NCBI RefSeq assembly: GCF_016919245.1
Contig: NZ_JAFEJA010000002.1
Location: 1,552,501-1,616,500 of the forward strand
Source of the DNA: Streptomyces zhihengii
Lineage (GTDB): Bacteria; Actinomycetota; Actinomycetes; Streptomycetales; Streptomycetaceae
Length of the DNA stretch: 64,000 bases
Reading direction: 5' to 3'
The notes beneath the pieces were generated by a model. That model saw nothing but the letters and a program-made list of their open reading frames with translations. It was not told where the DNA came from and did no database searches. This document shows positions 41,008 through 49,104 of this stretch, one piece after another (within the stretch, counting starts at the first letter, position 1; each line of letters begins with the position of its first letter). The translations under genes and the position numbers were made by a program.

Positions 41008-42758
41008 GCACCGGCACGCGTCCCGGCGGGGCCGCCTCGCCGACCGGCCGCGACGGCACCGACACGGGCGCCGACCTCGAGACCGGCACCGGCAACGGCA
41101 CCGACCCCGGTGCGGGCACCGGCACTGGCAACGACACCGATACCGACACCGGCACCGCCGACATGCTGCGCTTCCTGGCGGCGGTGCGCGGCGCTCACCG
41201 GGCCCGCCGGCGGCGGAGCGCCGCGTTCGCCGCCTATCTGCTGCTGCTCTTCGGCGGCGTGTGGGGCGTGCCGGTGCTGCTGGCGGGCGCCCGCCTCGCG
41301 CGCTCCGGAGCGGGCCACGACCCGGCGGACCGTCCGCTCCTCCAGTTCCTGCCGCTGTGGTCCGCCGCCCTGATGGCCCTGTGCACCCTGCTCGTCGTGC
41401 GCAGCGCCGCCTGGCGCGGTCCGGTCGTCGTCGACGGCGCCACGGTGTCCTGGCTGCTGCCCCAACCCGTCGCGCGCGGCCCCCTGCTGCTGCCGCACCT
41501 CGCGTCGTCGGCGGCCGTCGGCGGACTCCTCGGGACCCTGGGCGGCGGGGCGCTCGGGCACCTCGTGGCCGCGGCGTCCGGCACGCCCTGGCCGCAGGCG
41601 ACGGCGGCGGGCGCCTGGGCGGGGCTGGGCACGGCGCTGACGGGCACGGCGCTGGGCGCGGTGTCCGTGCGGCACGAACGGCGCCCCCTCCGTGGACGGC
41701 GGACATGGTCCGCGGTCTGCCACGGCACCGTCGCCGTGCTCGGGCTGCTGTCCGTCGTGGCACTCACCTCCGGTCTGCCCGGGTGGGCGGCGACGGCCGC
41801 CGCCTGGCTCCTGCCGTGGGGCTGGGCGGCCCAGCCCCTCGCCGCGGCGGCTGCGGGCACCGCGCCGCTGTGGTGGGCGGCGATGGCCCTGTGGGCGGCG
41901 GCGGTGGGTGCTTGTGTGCTGTGGGCGGTGCGCGCTGTGCCGGAGATCTCCGCGGAGTCCCTGCGGCTGCGTGCCACGGTCGCCGACCGCGTGAGCGCGT
42001 CGCTGTTCACCCTCGACCTGCGCCGGACGCGCTCCGTGATCCACTCGGTGCACCGGCGCGGGCCCGTGCGGCCGGCCCCGCTCCCGGCGCCCCGTGTGCC
42101 GTGGCTGGTGATGCCCTGGCGTGACGCGCTCGCTCTCGCCCGGGCGCCCGGGCGGCTGGGCTGGGGGTGCGCGTGGTCCGCCCTGTCCACCGCCGCCCTC
42201 GTCCAGGGGGCGGAGCGGCCCGGTTCGGCGACGGTGGCCTCCGCGGTCGCGGTGTGGGCGCTGTATCTGGCGGCCGCTCAGTTCGCGGAACCGGCCCGGC
42301 TGGAGAGCGACGACGTACGCCGCGGCGCCCTCCTCCCGTACACCGCCGGGGCCCTCGCGCTGTGGCACGCGCTGGTGCCCACCGTGCTGCTGGCCGCCAC
42401 CACCACGCTCGGCATGCTGGTGTGCGCGATCGTCGGCCGGTGGACGCCGGGCCTCGTGCCGGTGGCGGCGGCAGTGCCCGCCGCCGTGGGTGCCGCGCTC
42501 GTCGGCGCCTACCGCGGCCCGGTCCCGTTCCATCTGCTGCTGGGTGCGCAGACCCCGATGGGCGACACCGCCCCGGTGCAGACGGCGGTCTGGTACCTGC
42601 GCGGACTCCTCGCGCTGCTGGCGGTCGCCGTCCCCGTCGTCGGCGACGCCCTCGCGGCGGGCGGGGCCGGGCCGTCGGGCGCGGGATGGCTGCTGGTGTG
42701 CGGCGCGGGCGGTCTGTTCTGGGCGCACCGCACCGCCCGTCGCCTCCAGGCCGGCTGA
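41004..42758 (+). CDS. Large ABC transporter permease (DUF6297-like)
   Basis: A 584-residue membrane protein from ATG 41004. Residues 1-52 are a low-complexity cytoplasmic tail rich in Gly, Thr and Asp ('GTGNGTDPGAGTGTGNDTD'), encoded by hexameric GGCACC-like repeats. The remaining 530 residues contain about 10-12 hydrophobic helices ('SAAFAAYLLLLFGGVWGVPV', 'LVVRSAAWRGPVVVDGATVS' between helices). It pairs with the ATPase of the same operon, and the size suggests two fused permease units. The family assignment is from memory; the substrate is unknown. No terminator is obvious downstream. Confidence 0.8.
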   Translation: MSTGTRPGGAASPTGRDGTDTGADLETGTGNGTDPGAGTGTGNDTDTDTGTADMLRFLAAVRGAHRARRRRSAAFAAYLLLLFGGVWGVPVLLAGARLARSGAGHDPADRPLLQFLPLWSAALMALCTLLVVRSAAWRGPVVVDGATVSWLLPQPVARGPLLLPHLASSAAVGGLLGTLGGGALGHLVAAASGTPWPQATAAGAWAGLGTALTGTALGAVSVRHERRPLRGRRTWSAVCHGTVAVLGLLSVVALTSGLPGWAATAAAWLLPWGWAAQPLAAAAAGTAPLWWAAMALWAAAVGACVLWAVRAVPEISAESLRLRATVADRVSASLFTLDLRRTRSVIHSVHRRGPVRPAPLPAPRVPWLVMPWRDALALARAPGRLGWGCAWSALSTAALVQGAERPGSATVASAVAVWALYLAAAQFAEPARLESDDVRRGALLPYTAGALALWHALVPTVLLAATTTLGMLVCAIVGRWTPGLVPVAAAVPAAVGAALVGAYRGPVPFHLLLGAQTPMGDTAPVQTAVWYLRGLLALLAVAVPVVGDALAAGGAGPSGAGWLLVCGAGGLFWAHRTARRLQAG

Positions 42759-43188
42759 CCGGTCGGAGCACGCACGGCCCGCACGATCCGTTTCCCGTCA
42801 CAGGATCCGTCTCCCTGCGCGAGATCCGTTCCGCTGTGCGAAGAAACGTGCAGAAGGACCGTTACCTCATCCGTTCACCCACGTGGCGGTGGTGCGCCGG
42901 GTGGCGCGACCGGTGGTGCGCGGGTGGCTGGAAATCCCTTTCTGTTGATCGTTCAAAGGATGGGTGTAGCGATCAGTGAATGTCAGGGCCACGGTCAGCG
43001 CATATGCGTGACCGTTACAGGCGACAGTTACGCAGATATCCGCATTCCGTAACGGGCGCCGGTGGGCCCGCCGGCGCCCCTCCGGCCGGTGCAGAGTTCG
43101 GGTCCCCGGCCCACGACGGGCCGGGGACCCGCACTGCCACCACCGCCCTTCCGGTGTGTGGGGCACTGTTCCTGAGGAGACAGCACCC
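42759..43188. other. 430-base intergenic region with AT-rich patch and GTTAC motifs
   Basis: No gene is visible on either strand. The left part is ordinary GC-rich DNA. From about 42930 the composition drops: a perfect 10-base palindrome CGCATATGCG lies at 42999-43008, and GTTAC or GTAAC occurs near 42861, 43013, 43027 and 43051. These may be regulator sites or part of the promoter of the secreted lamin-tail-domain protein that starts at 43189. Confidence 0.4.
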
Positions 43189-43671
43189 ATGTCTGCTTCG
43201 ACTTCCGCCCGCCGTATCGCGGCCACCGTTCTCGCCGCCGGCGCCGTGGTCTCGGCCGTCGCCCTGCCGGCCTCCGCGCACGACGGAGACCGCGACCGCC
43301 ACCGCACCCCGCGGGTGGAGATCAGCGCCGTCCAGGCCGACAGCCCGGGCCGCGACAACCGCTCCAACCGGTCGCTGAACGGGGAGTGGGTGGAGATCAC
43401 CAACAACACCCGCCACGCGGTCGACCTGCGGGGCTGGACGCTGCGCGACGACGACGGCAACCGCTACCGCTTCGACGACGTGCGGCTGCGCGGCCGCGCC
43501 ACCGTCCGTGTCCACACCGGCGAGGGCCGCGACACCCGCACGGACGTCTACCAGGACCGCCGCGACCACATCTGGGGCAACCGCGCCGACACGGCCGTCC
43601 TGCGCGACGACCGCGGCCGCACCGTCGACACCGAGTCCTGGGGCGGACGCCACCACCACCGCCACCACTGA
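43189..43671 (+). CDS. Secreted lamin-tail-domain (LTD) protein
   Basis: A 160-residue protein from ATG 43189 with a TGAGGAGA ribosome-binding site. Residues 1-30 are a Sec signal ('RRIAATVLAAGAVVSAVALP') cleaved after 'ASA'. The mature part is a single lamin-tail domain: 'RVEISAVQADSPGRDN', 'GEWVEITNNTRHAVDLRGWT' and 'DTAVLRDDRGRTVDTESWGG'. LTD modules are immunoglobulin-like and often mediate adhesion or anchor secreted enzymes. Here the domain is alone, with a histidine-rich C-terminus ('GGRHHHRHH') that could bind metal. A hairpin follows. Confidence 0.88.
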   Translation: MSASTSARRIAATVLAAGAVVSAVALPASAHDGDRDRHRTPRVEISAVQADSPGRDNRSNRSLNGEWVEITNNTRHAVDLRGWTLRDDDGNRYRFDDVRLRGRATVRVHTGEGRDTRTDVYQDRRDHIWGNRADTAVLRDDRGRTVDTESWGGRHHHRHH

Positions 43672-43679
43672 TCCATCCG

Positions 43680-43710
43680 CACGGGCGAGGGACCTGACAC
43701 CCCGCCCGTG
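43680..43710 (+). terminator. Hairpin after LTD gene
   Basis: CACGGGCG (43680-43687) pairs with CGCCCGTG (43703-43710) across a 15-base loop, 8 bases after the LTD stop. Confidence 0.6.
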
Positions 43711-43870
43711 ACGGACGGGCCGTGACGGTGCCGGGCGGGAGCCATCCGCCTGGCACCCTCGCATGCGCTGCCCAGGGTCCGGCCCCGTCGTATGCGCGCC
43801 GCCCCGGCACCGTCACATGGGTGCGGCCTCGGCCCCCTCCGTCCGCGCGGGCCGCCGTTACCCTCCTCGC

Positions 43871-44599
43871 ATGGAACGCGCCGACATCCTGCGCGGCATC
43901 GCCGCGACCGGAACCGACACCACCGCGCGACGCGTCACCGAACGCGCCGCCGAACTCGACATCCCGGTGGCCGATCTCCTCGCCGTCGCGGGCCATCCGG
44001 TCCCCGCAGACCTCCTCCCGCCGGAGCGCGACGCGGAAGCGGTGCGGGTGTTCGTCTACCGGGCCAGTCACTGCGACCACCCGCAGCTCGCCGCGCTGGA
44101 GGCATTCGTCCGCTCGCTGCCGCGGGACGCCGCGGCGGAAACGGGCACGCGACTGCCGTGGCCGAGGTCCCGTCCCGCCCGGACCAGGTGCTCCGCCGTG
44201 CTCGGCGAGCTGATCCGCAACCGCGGCTTCGGGATCCGCGAACTGCCGTTCCTGGGACTGTCCCGCAGCACGCTCAACATGATGGTGGAGCGCTGGGAAC
44301 CGAACCCACACCGGCGGCAGCAACTGTCCGCGATAGCGGGCCCACTGGGCTGGACCCTGCCCGACCTCTTCGCGGTTGCCGGCGAGCCGTACGGCGAGGG
44401 GATCCGCCCGATGGTGCACTGCCACCACCTGGGACGCGTCCTCGCCGCGGCCGTTCCCCTGACCACCACTCAGCTCGTGGACGCCGCAGCGGAAGCGGAC
44501 CGGCTGAGTTCGCGTGAGGACCAGGGCGTGTGGCAGCCCGTTTCGCAGGGCTTCGCCGACGGGTGCCCGGACCTCACCGGGGGCGGCGGGCGCGCCTGA
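43871..44599 (+). CDS. Uncharacterised protein with a duplicated helical motif
   Basis: A 242-residue cytoplasmic protein from ATG 43871. The N-terminal half has 'VTERAAELDIPVADLLAVAG' followed by 'HPVPADLLPP', and the C-terminal half repeats the pattern as 'LSAIAGPLGWTLPDLFAVAG' followed by 'EPYGEGIRP'. The repeated unit resembles an HTH-XRE-like helical segment, so DNA binding is possible. 'LSRSTLNMMVERWEPNPHRR' in the middle looks like a recognition helix. Streptomyces carry close relatives without known role. A strong hairpin terminator follows. Confidence 0.7.
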   Translation: MERADILRGIAATGTDTTARRVTERAAELDIPVADLLAVAGHPVPADLLPPERDAEAVRVFVYRASHCDHPQLAALEAFVRSLPRDAAAETGTRLPWPRSRPARTRCSAVLGELIRNRGFGIRELPFLGLSRSTLNMMVERWEPNPHRRQQLSAIAGPLGWTLPDLFAVAGEPYGEGIRPMVHCHHLGRVLAAAVPLTTTQLVDAAAEADRLSSREDQGVWQPVSQGFADGCPDLTGGGGRA

Positions 44600-44631
44600 G
44601 GCCGCTTCGGCGGCGGGGGCCCGAGGGTGTT

Positions 44632-44668
44632 CCGGTGGGGCCGGGCGGCTCCCGCCCCGCCCCACCGG
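44632..44668. terminator. Hairpin between convergent genes
   Basis: CCGGTGGGGC (44632-44641) and GCCCCACCGG (44659-44668) are exact 10-bp arms, with a further CGGGCGG...CCGCCCC stem inside. It lies between the ends of the duplicated-motif protein (+) and the monooxygenase-like gene (-). Confidence 0.75.
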
Positions 44669-44682
44669 TCGCCGCGCGGAGG

Positions 44683-45006
44683 TCAGCCGATGGTGAGCTC
44701 GCCCATCGCGCTCCAGCCCTCGGCGCCGGAGATCGTGGTGCTCACGATCTCCGGGGTGCGGCTCAGCAGGGGGCGCATGGCCTCCAGGCCGGCGCGGAAG
44801 TGGTCGGAGTTCACGTGGGCCGCACCGGCGTCGTCCTGGAACGCCTCGACCAGGACGAAGGTGTTCGGGTCCTCAAGACTGCGCGACCACTCGAACCACA
44901 GGTTGCCCGGCTCCTCGCGGGTGGCGCGGGTGAACGCGCCGACCTTCTCGGGCCACTCCTCGACGTGCTCGGGCTTCACCGGAAACTTCACTACGATAAA
45001 GATCAT
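44683..45006 (-). CDS. Putative quinol monooxygenase (ABM domain protein)
   Basis: A 107-residue protein from ATG 45006. It is the small antibiotic-biosynthesis-monooxygenase/YgiN type of dimeric ferredoxin-like barrel: 'MIFIVVKFPVKPEHVEEWPE', then 'EPGNLWFEWSRSLEDPNTFV' and 'LVEAFQDDAGAAHVNSDHFR', with the conserved His of 'AHVNSDHF'. Members oxidise quinols or aromatic compounds without cofactors. The neighbour upstream on the same strand is a DHFR-family gene, 106 bases away with a hairpin between, so co-transcription is uncertain. Confidence 0.85.
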   Translation of the reverse strand: MIFIVVKFPVKPEHVEEWPEKVGAFTRATREEPGNLWFEWSRSLEDPNTFVLVEAFQDDAGAAHVNSDHFRAGLEAMRPLLSRTPEIVSTTISGAEGWSAMGELTIG

Positions 45007-45071
45007 CAGGGAACTCTAGACCATTCCTCCCATCCCGCTGATATCGCCCCGGACGCCAGGTGTCAGGCGCC

Positions 45072-45107
45072 GGACGGCGGGGACCCGGGACCCGGACGCC
45101 GCCGTCC
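45072..45107 (-). terminator. Hairpin behind the second DHFR-family gene
   Basis: GGACGGCGG (45072-45080) pairs with CCGCCGTCC (45099-45107) across an 18-base loop. It lies just beyond the stop of the gene at 45113-45754, transcribed leftward. Confidence 0.55.
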
Positions 45108-45112
45108 GCCGG

Positions 45113-45754
45113 TCACCCGCTCGCGGCCCCGCGGTCGGACGCGGCCATGTCACCCGTGGCCGGGGTGCCCTCGGCGAGGCCGTAGCGCAGGTACACCGTG
45201 CCGCGCGGGCCGGCCGCCGGGGGTGCGAGGAGGGTGACGTTGGTGGGTACCGCGCCGTCCTCGAACACCCTCTTGCCGACGCCGAGCACGATCGGGTGCA
45301 GCCAGAGGTCGAGCCGGTCGAACAGCTTCTCGCGCAGCAGGGTCTGCACGAGGTTCAGGCTCCCCACCACCTTCACGTTCTCGTGCCGGTCGCGGACCTC
45401 GCGGACCGCACCGGCCAGATCCGGGCCGAGGTGCGTGGAGCCGGCCCACGCGAGGTCGGGCGTACCGCGAGAGGCCACGTACTTCGGAATCCTGTTAAAC
45501 AGCGTGGCGATCGCGTTGTCCTGGCCGCCTTCCTGGTGCGGCCAGTAGGCCGCGAAGATGTCGTAGGTCCGCCGGCCGAGCAGCAGGGCGTCCGTGCCCT
45601 CGTACGCCGACGCGACCTGCGCCCCGGCGACGTCGTCCAGCAGCGGCGCCTGCCAACCGCCGTACGGGAAGCCCGCCGGATCCTCGTCCGGGCCGCCCGG
45701 CGCCTGGCCGACGAGGTCGAGGGTCGCGAACATCTCGATGTGGATGAGGCCCAT
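45113..45754 (-). CDS. Dihydrofolate reductase family protein (RibD C-terminal-like)
   Basis: A 213-residue protein from ATG 45754 with CAGGAG upstream. 'IHIEMFATLDLVGQAPGGPD' begins the fold, 'DALLLGRRTYDIFAAYWPH' is the cofactor-contact helix, and 'VKVVGSLNLVQTLLREKLFD' with 'LHPIVLGVGKRVF' is the usual end of the domain. Probably an NADPH-dependent reductase of unknown substrate. Upstream (45755-46015) lies 260 bases without a gene, then the truncated tnpB. Confidence 0.88.
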   Translation of the reverse strand: MGLIHIEMFATLDLVGQAPGGPDEDPAGFPYGGWQAPLLDDVAGAQVASAYEGTDALLLGRRTYDIFAAYWPHQEGGQDNAIATLFNRIPKYVASRGTPDLAWAGSTHLGPDLAGAVREVRDRHENVKVVGSLNLVQTLLREKLFDRLDLWLHPIVLGVGKRVFEDGAVPTNVTLLAPPAAGPRGTVYLRYGLAEGTPATGDMAASDRGAASG

Positions 45755-46016
45755 CACTTGCTCCTGACGATCGGGTTGTCCCCTGCAGAGGGATAGACCG
45801 GCCCGGAGCCCGATACTCATCGCCGCGCCGGGGCCCGCCCGTCGGATCCTCCTACGGACCGCCGACCCGCCCGTCGTCGGACGAAAAGCACACGAAGCCG
45901 CCCCGGCAGGTCGATGCCTAGCGCCAGTACGGCGCCGCGGCGGCCGGCGGCGAGACTTCCCGCCGGAACCCCGGCCCTCCCGAAGGCCGGCGCCCGGACC
46001 AGAGGGGAGCACCACG

Positions 46017-46591
46017 GAACCTGAGCCGGAAGGCGAAAGGCAGTAACAACCGGGCGAAGGCCCGGATCAGGGTTGCCCGCGCCCACGCACGGACCGCCGA
46101 TGCGCGGCGCGAGTTTCACCACCAGCTCTCCACCAAGTTGATCCGCGAGAACCAAGCGGTCGCGGTGGAAGACCTGGCGGTCAAAGGACTTGCCCGTACT
46201 CGCCTGGCGAAGTCCGTTCACGACGCCGGATGGTCGGCGTTCACCGCGATGCTGGCGTACAACGCTGCCCTGTACGGGCGCGCCTTCCACCGCATCGGGC
46301 GGTTCGAGCCCACGTCTCAGGTCTGCTCGGCCTGCGGCGTCAAGGACGGCCCCAAGCCCCTCAACGTCCGGGTGTGGATGTGCGAGGCCTGCGGGGCCGT
46401 CCTGGACCGGGACATCAACGCGGCCATCAACGTCGCCAAGGCCGCCGGGCTGGCGGTCACTGCCTGCGGAGCGCGGGTAAGACCGGGACACATCCCGGCG
46501 CAGCGCGAAGAAACAGGAACCCACCCGAAGGCCAGCCGGACATCCGGCAGCCAGGCGGAAATCGCCGCCCCTTAGGCGGAGAGGATGTCAA
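46017..46591 (+). pseudogene. tnpB: 5'-truncated second tnpB copy with intact right end
   Basis: From about 46017 the sequence is nearly identical to the 3' part of the complete tnpB (from about 20228), with only scattered differences. The coding remnant runs to the TAG ending at 46575 and keeps the catalytic Glu ('VAVEDLAVKGL'), the zinc ribbon ('CSACG', 'CEACG') and the last Asp ('DRDINAAIN'). The first catalytic Asp and the whole N-terminus are missing, so it cannot cut DNA. An internal ATG at 46138 could give a 145-residue piece. After the stop comes the hairpin CCGCC-CCTTA-GGCGG and the end GGATGTCAA (46591), the same right end as the complete element. No tnpA is present. Confidence 0.85.
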
Positions 46592-46607
46592 AGCCGGGAG
46601 TTCAAGT

Positions 46608-46800
46608 GCCGCGCGCGTCCGACGTGCTCGGCATCGATATCTCGGGCGTCATGATCGCCGCCGCCCGGGCCTGGGAGGACGAGGAGCCGCTGGGGGCCGC
46701 TACGAGATGGGCGCATCGCCGAACCGCCCGCCCGCGGCGAGCGCTTTGACCTGGCCGTCGCCGTCCAGGCGTTCAACTACGCTGACGACGTCGCGACCGT
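46608..46800 (+). pseudogene. Remnant of a SAM-dependent methyltransferase gene
   Basis: Fragments in successive frames read like one class I methyltransferase: 'SDVLGIDISGVMIAAARAWE' (motif I end and acidic loop), then 'RYEMG', then 'GERFDLAVAVQAFNYADDV' (motif IV region). At least two frameshifts lie between them (near 46690 and 46715). Everything before motif I and after motif IV is gone. The remnant begins directly after the right end of the truncated tnpB, so the insertion or a linked deletion probably destroyed the gene. Confidence 0.6.
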
Positions 46801-46875
46801 CGCGTACCCCGTGCCCGGTCGGCCGGGCAGGCGCCGCCGCTTGCCCGCGCCTGCCCAGCGCCGCCGCGCCCGGCG

Positions 46876-47892
46876 TCAGGCGGGGGCGAGCGGCCCGGGC
46901 CGACGCCGGGCCGCTGCGGCCCGCAGCATCGACGCCCCCACCGGGGTCAGTGTGTGCAGCACGGCCGGGCCGTGGCGGACGGTGGTGACGAGTCCCGCGT
47001 CGCGCAGCGCGGTCGCGTGCCTGCTGGCGGACGATGCCGAGACCCCTGCTGCCCGCGCGATCTCCCCGGTCGTGGCACCGGCGGCCGCGGCGTGCAGGGC
47101 GACCGCCCGGGCCCGGCCCAGCAGGGCCGTCAGGGGCTTCCCGGGGTCGTCAACGCCGGCCGCGGGCGGTTCGTGGAGCATCGAGTACCACAGGACGGGC
47201 GGCAGTTCGGGATCGGCGAAGGCGACCGGCTCGGCCCAGTTGAAGTACGAGGGGACGAGCGTGAGCCCCCGGCCGTGCAGATGCAGGTCCCGGTCCGCCG
47301 CCTGCGTGGGGTAGGAGACCTCCAGGACCGGCGGACGCCACCGCATCATCGGGCCGAGCCCGGAGAGCATGCCGTCGACGCCCCCGTCGAGCAGCCCGCG
47401 GCAGCGCGCCGCCCGTTCGGCCTCCAGCTTCGCCAGCGCGACCTCCTCGTAGGGGACCACCACGGCCTCGTGGTACGCGCGGAGCAGCCCGACGAGCTCC
47501 CGGCGCGCCGACGGCTCGACGAGCCGGCCGACCCAGGGCGGCGCGCCGACGGTCCGGTCGAGGGTGGTCACCTCCTGAAGGATCCGGCGCGGCGGCGTGG
47601 CGAGGATCGCCTCCACGCCTGCGTCGAACCCGTCCAGGGCGCCGGCCGGTGTCAGGAAGTCCGGGAAGTACTCGGCCCGCGGGTACAGGCGCAGCAGGAT
47701 GTCCCGCACCTGCCGGTCCAGCTTCTTCTCCCGTAACCGCTGCCGCGCCATCCGGCTCCACCCGGCGAACGCCCAGGCGCCCTTCCGTGACTGGAGCCGG
47801 TGCAGACTCGCGGCGATCTCCCACAGCGGGTCGGGGCGCGCGGCGAGTCTGGTGCGGCCCAGGTCGGGATCGGTGAAATGAATGCGCAGCAT
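46876..47892 (-). CDS. DUF5937/ArsR-type transcriptional regulator with a TTA codon
   Basis: A 338-residue regulator from ATG 47892. The large N-terminal part ('MLRIHFTDPDLGRTRLAARP', 'DPLWEIAASLHRLQSRKG') is the DUF5937-like region seen in Streptomyces ArsR-family proteins. The C-terminal 80 residues are an ArsR-type winged helix ('TTGEIARAAGVSASSASRHA' and 'LRDAGLVTTVRHGPAVLHTL'). Residue 53 (in 'ARQRLREKK') is encoded by TTA (47736-47734), so translation would depend on the bldA leucyl-tRNA. It stands alone. Confidence 0.85.
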   Translation of the reverse strand: MLRIHFTDPDLGRTRLAARPDPLWEIAASLHRLQSRKGAWAFAGWSRMARQRLREKKLDRQVRDILLRLYPRAEYFPDFLTPAGALDGFDAGVEAILATPPRRILQEVTTLDRTVGAPPWVGRLVEPSARRELVGLLRAYHEAVVVPYEEVALAKLEAERAARCRGLLDGGVDGMLSGLGPMMRWRPPVLEVSYPTQAADRDLHLHGRGLTLVPSYFNWAEPVAFADPELPPVLWYSMLHEPPAAGVDDPGKPLTALLGRARAVALHAAAAGATTGEIARAAGVSASSASRHATALRDAGLVTTVRHGPAVLHTLTPVGASMLRAAAARRRPGPLAPA

Positions 47893-48077
47893 CGCGTTCT
47901 CCCCCGTTTTTGCTCAGCCTTTGCACTCGCGGCACCAGCATGACCCAGCCGCCGCACCCTCGCCAAAGCTGTCCGGGACCGGGGCGTGTCGCCGCCACGA
48001 GGACCGCGGTCCGGGGTGGGAGCCGGTTGGGGGGGGCTCCCGAAGGGGCGGGCGGCCGCGCATCGGATCATGAGGGA

Positions 48078-48470
48078 ATGCTGGTGCGCACGGGGAGACT
48101 GGCGAAGGTCGGCCAGGAGCGGACGAGAGTCCGGGTCCACACACCTGTCGGAGTCGCCGAGGTGGTCTGGTGCGGAGATCCTCGCGAGGCCGACGGGCAC
48201 CATCACGTCGAGTGGACCGTCGACGACGACGTCCACTGGGGCGTCAACACGGTGCCGGCCGGGCTCTCGGAGCCGGGTCTGTGGCAGGAGGGCGACCGCG
48301 TGGTCATGCGCGGACGGTTCCACCTCGTCGAGGGCGGCGCCTGGATGCAGATGGGAGTCTCGCCGATTCTCCTGGACGTGGTGCCGCCGATCGCCGACGG
48401 CGCGGACGGCGCATGGGTGGAGCTCGCCGTCGCCTCGGACCGTGTGACCCTCTGGCCCTACCTGATCTGA
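48078..48470 (+). CDS. Uncharacterised beta-rich protein
   Basis: A 130-residue cytoplasmic protein from ATG 48078 with GAGGG 4 bases upstream. It is rich in beta-strands: 'GQERTRVRVHTPVGVAEVVW', 'HHHVEWTVDDDVHWGVNTVP', 'VVMRGRFHLVEGGAWMQMG'. No catalytic motif or membrane segment is visible and I recognise no named family. It is a single gene between the ArsR-type regulator and the stress-protein pair. Codon use is normal, and the ribosome-binding site supports a real gene. Confidence 0.65.
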   Translation: MLVRTGRLAKVGQERTRVRVHTPVGVAEVVWCGDPREADGHHHVEWTVDDDVHWGVNTVPAGLSEPGLWQEGDRVVMRGRFHLVEGGAWMQMGVSPILLDVVPPIADGADGAWVELAVASDRVTLWPYLI

Positions 48471-48611
48471 CGTCGCGGGGTGACGGCAACGCCGGTCCGG
48501 CTGGGTGCCGCAGGCCCCTGCGCCGGTCGAGAGCTTCGGGGCCATGGCTCGCCCATCGCGAGGCCCCGCGGCGTCGCGCCCTCTTGCCCGGGGGAGTCCC
48601 GGCGTTCTAGC

Positions 48612-48641
48612 TTACTCTGAAGTAAGTTTACTCCGGAGTAA
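48612..48641. promoter_or_regulatory. Two tandem TTACT-N4-AGTAA palindromes upstream of the USP gene
   Basis: TTACTCTGAAGTAA (48612-48625) and the perfect palindrome TTACTCCGGAGTAA (48628-48641) lie 16 bp apart centre to centre and end 13 bases before the GTG start of the universal stress protein. TAGCTT at 48608-48613 is a good -10 hexamer, so a bound protein would block it. The geometry is typical of TetR-family operators. Confidence 0.65.
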
Positions 48642-48654
48642 GGGGGTTGGTGCG

Positions 48655-49104
48655 GTGGCGGTCTATCGGACGGTCATGGTGGGCACGGACGGATCGAGGT
48701 CGTCGTACTCGGCGGTCGAGGCGGCGGCGCGGCTTGCCGCGGTGTGCGAGGGGGAGTTGGTGGTCGTCTGCGCGTACGTGCCGATGCGCGGGCGTGAACT
48801 CGCCACGGCGCAGGACCGGTTAGGGGCCGAGGCGTACCAGGTCGTGGGGTCCGCGCCCGCCGAGGACACGCTGCGCACGGCGGCGGACCGGGCCCGCGCG
48901 CAGGGGGCGGGGAACGTGCGGACCATCGCCGTGGAGGACGAGCCGGTCGCCGCGCTGGTGCGGACCGCGCGGGAGTGCTCGGCGGATCTGCTGGTCGTCG
49001 GGAACCGGGGGCTGCGTTCGCTCGCCGGGCGCCTGCTGGGCTCCGTGCCCGCGGACATCGCCAGGAAGGCCGGTCTCGACGTCCTGATCGTGCACACCAC
49101 ATGA
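48655..49104 (+). CDS. Universal stress protein (UspA family) with a TTA codon
   Basis: A 149-residue single-domain UspA protein from GTG 48655 behind AAGGGG. 'VMVGTDGSRSSYSAVEAAAR' is the first strand with the conserved Asp, and 'ADLLVVGNRGLRSLAGRLLG' followed by 'SVPADIARKAGLDVLIVH' is the ATP-binding G-x2-G-x9-G-S region. Codon 56 (in 'AQDRLGAEA') is TTA (48820-48822), making synthesis dependent on bldA tRNA and so on development. The stop overlaps the start of the adenylate cyclase gene (ATGA), coupling the two. Twin palindromes upstream suggest repression by a TetR-type protein. Confidence 0.9.
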   Translation: MAVYRTVMVGTDGSRSSYSAVEAAARLAAVCEGELVVVCAYVPMRGRELATAQDRLGAEAYQVVGSAPAEDTLRTAADRARAQGAGNVRTIAVEDEPVAALVRTARECSADLLVVGNRGLRSLAGRLLGSVPADIARKAGLDVLIVHTT

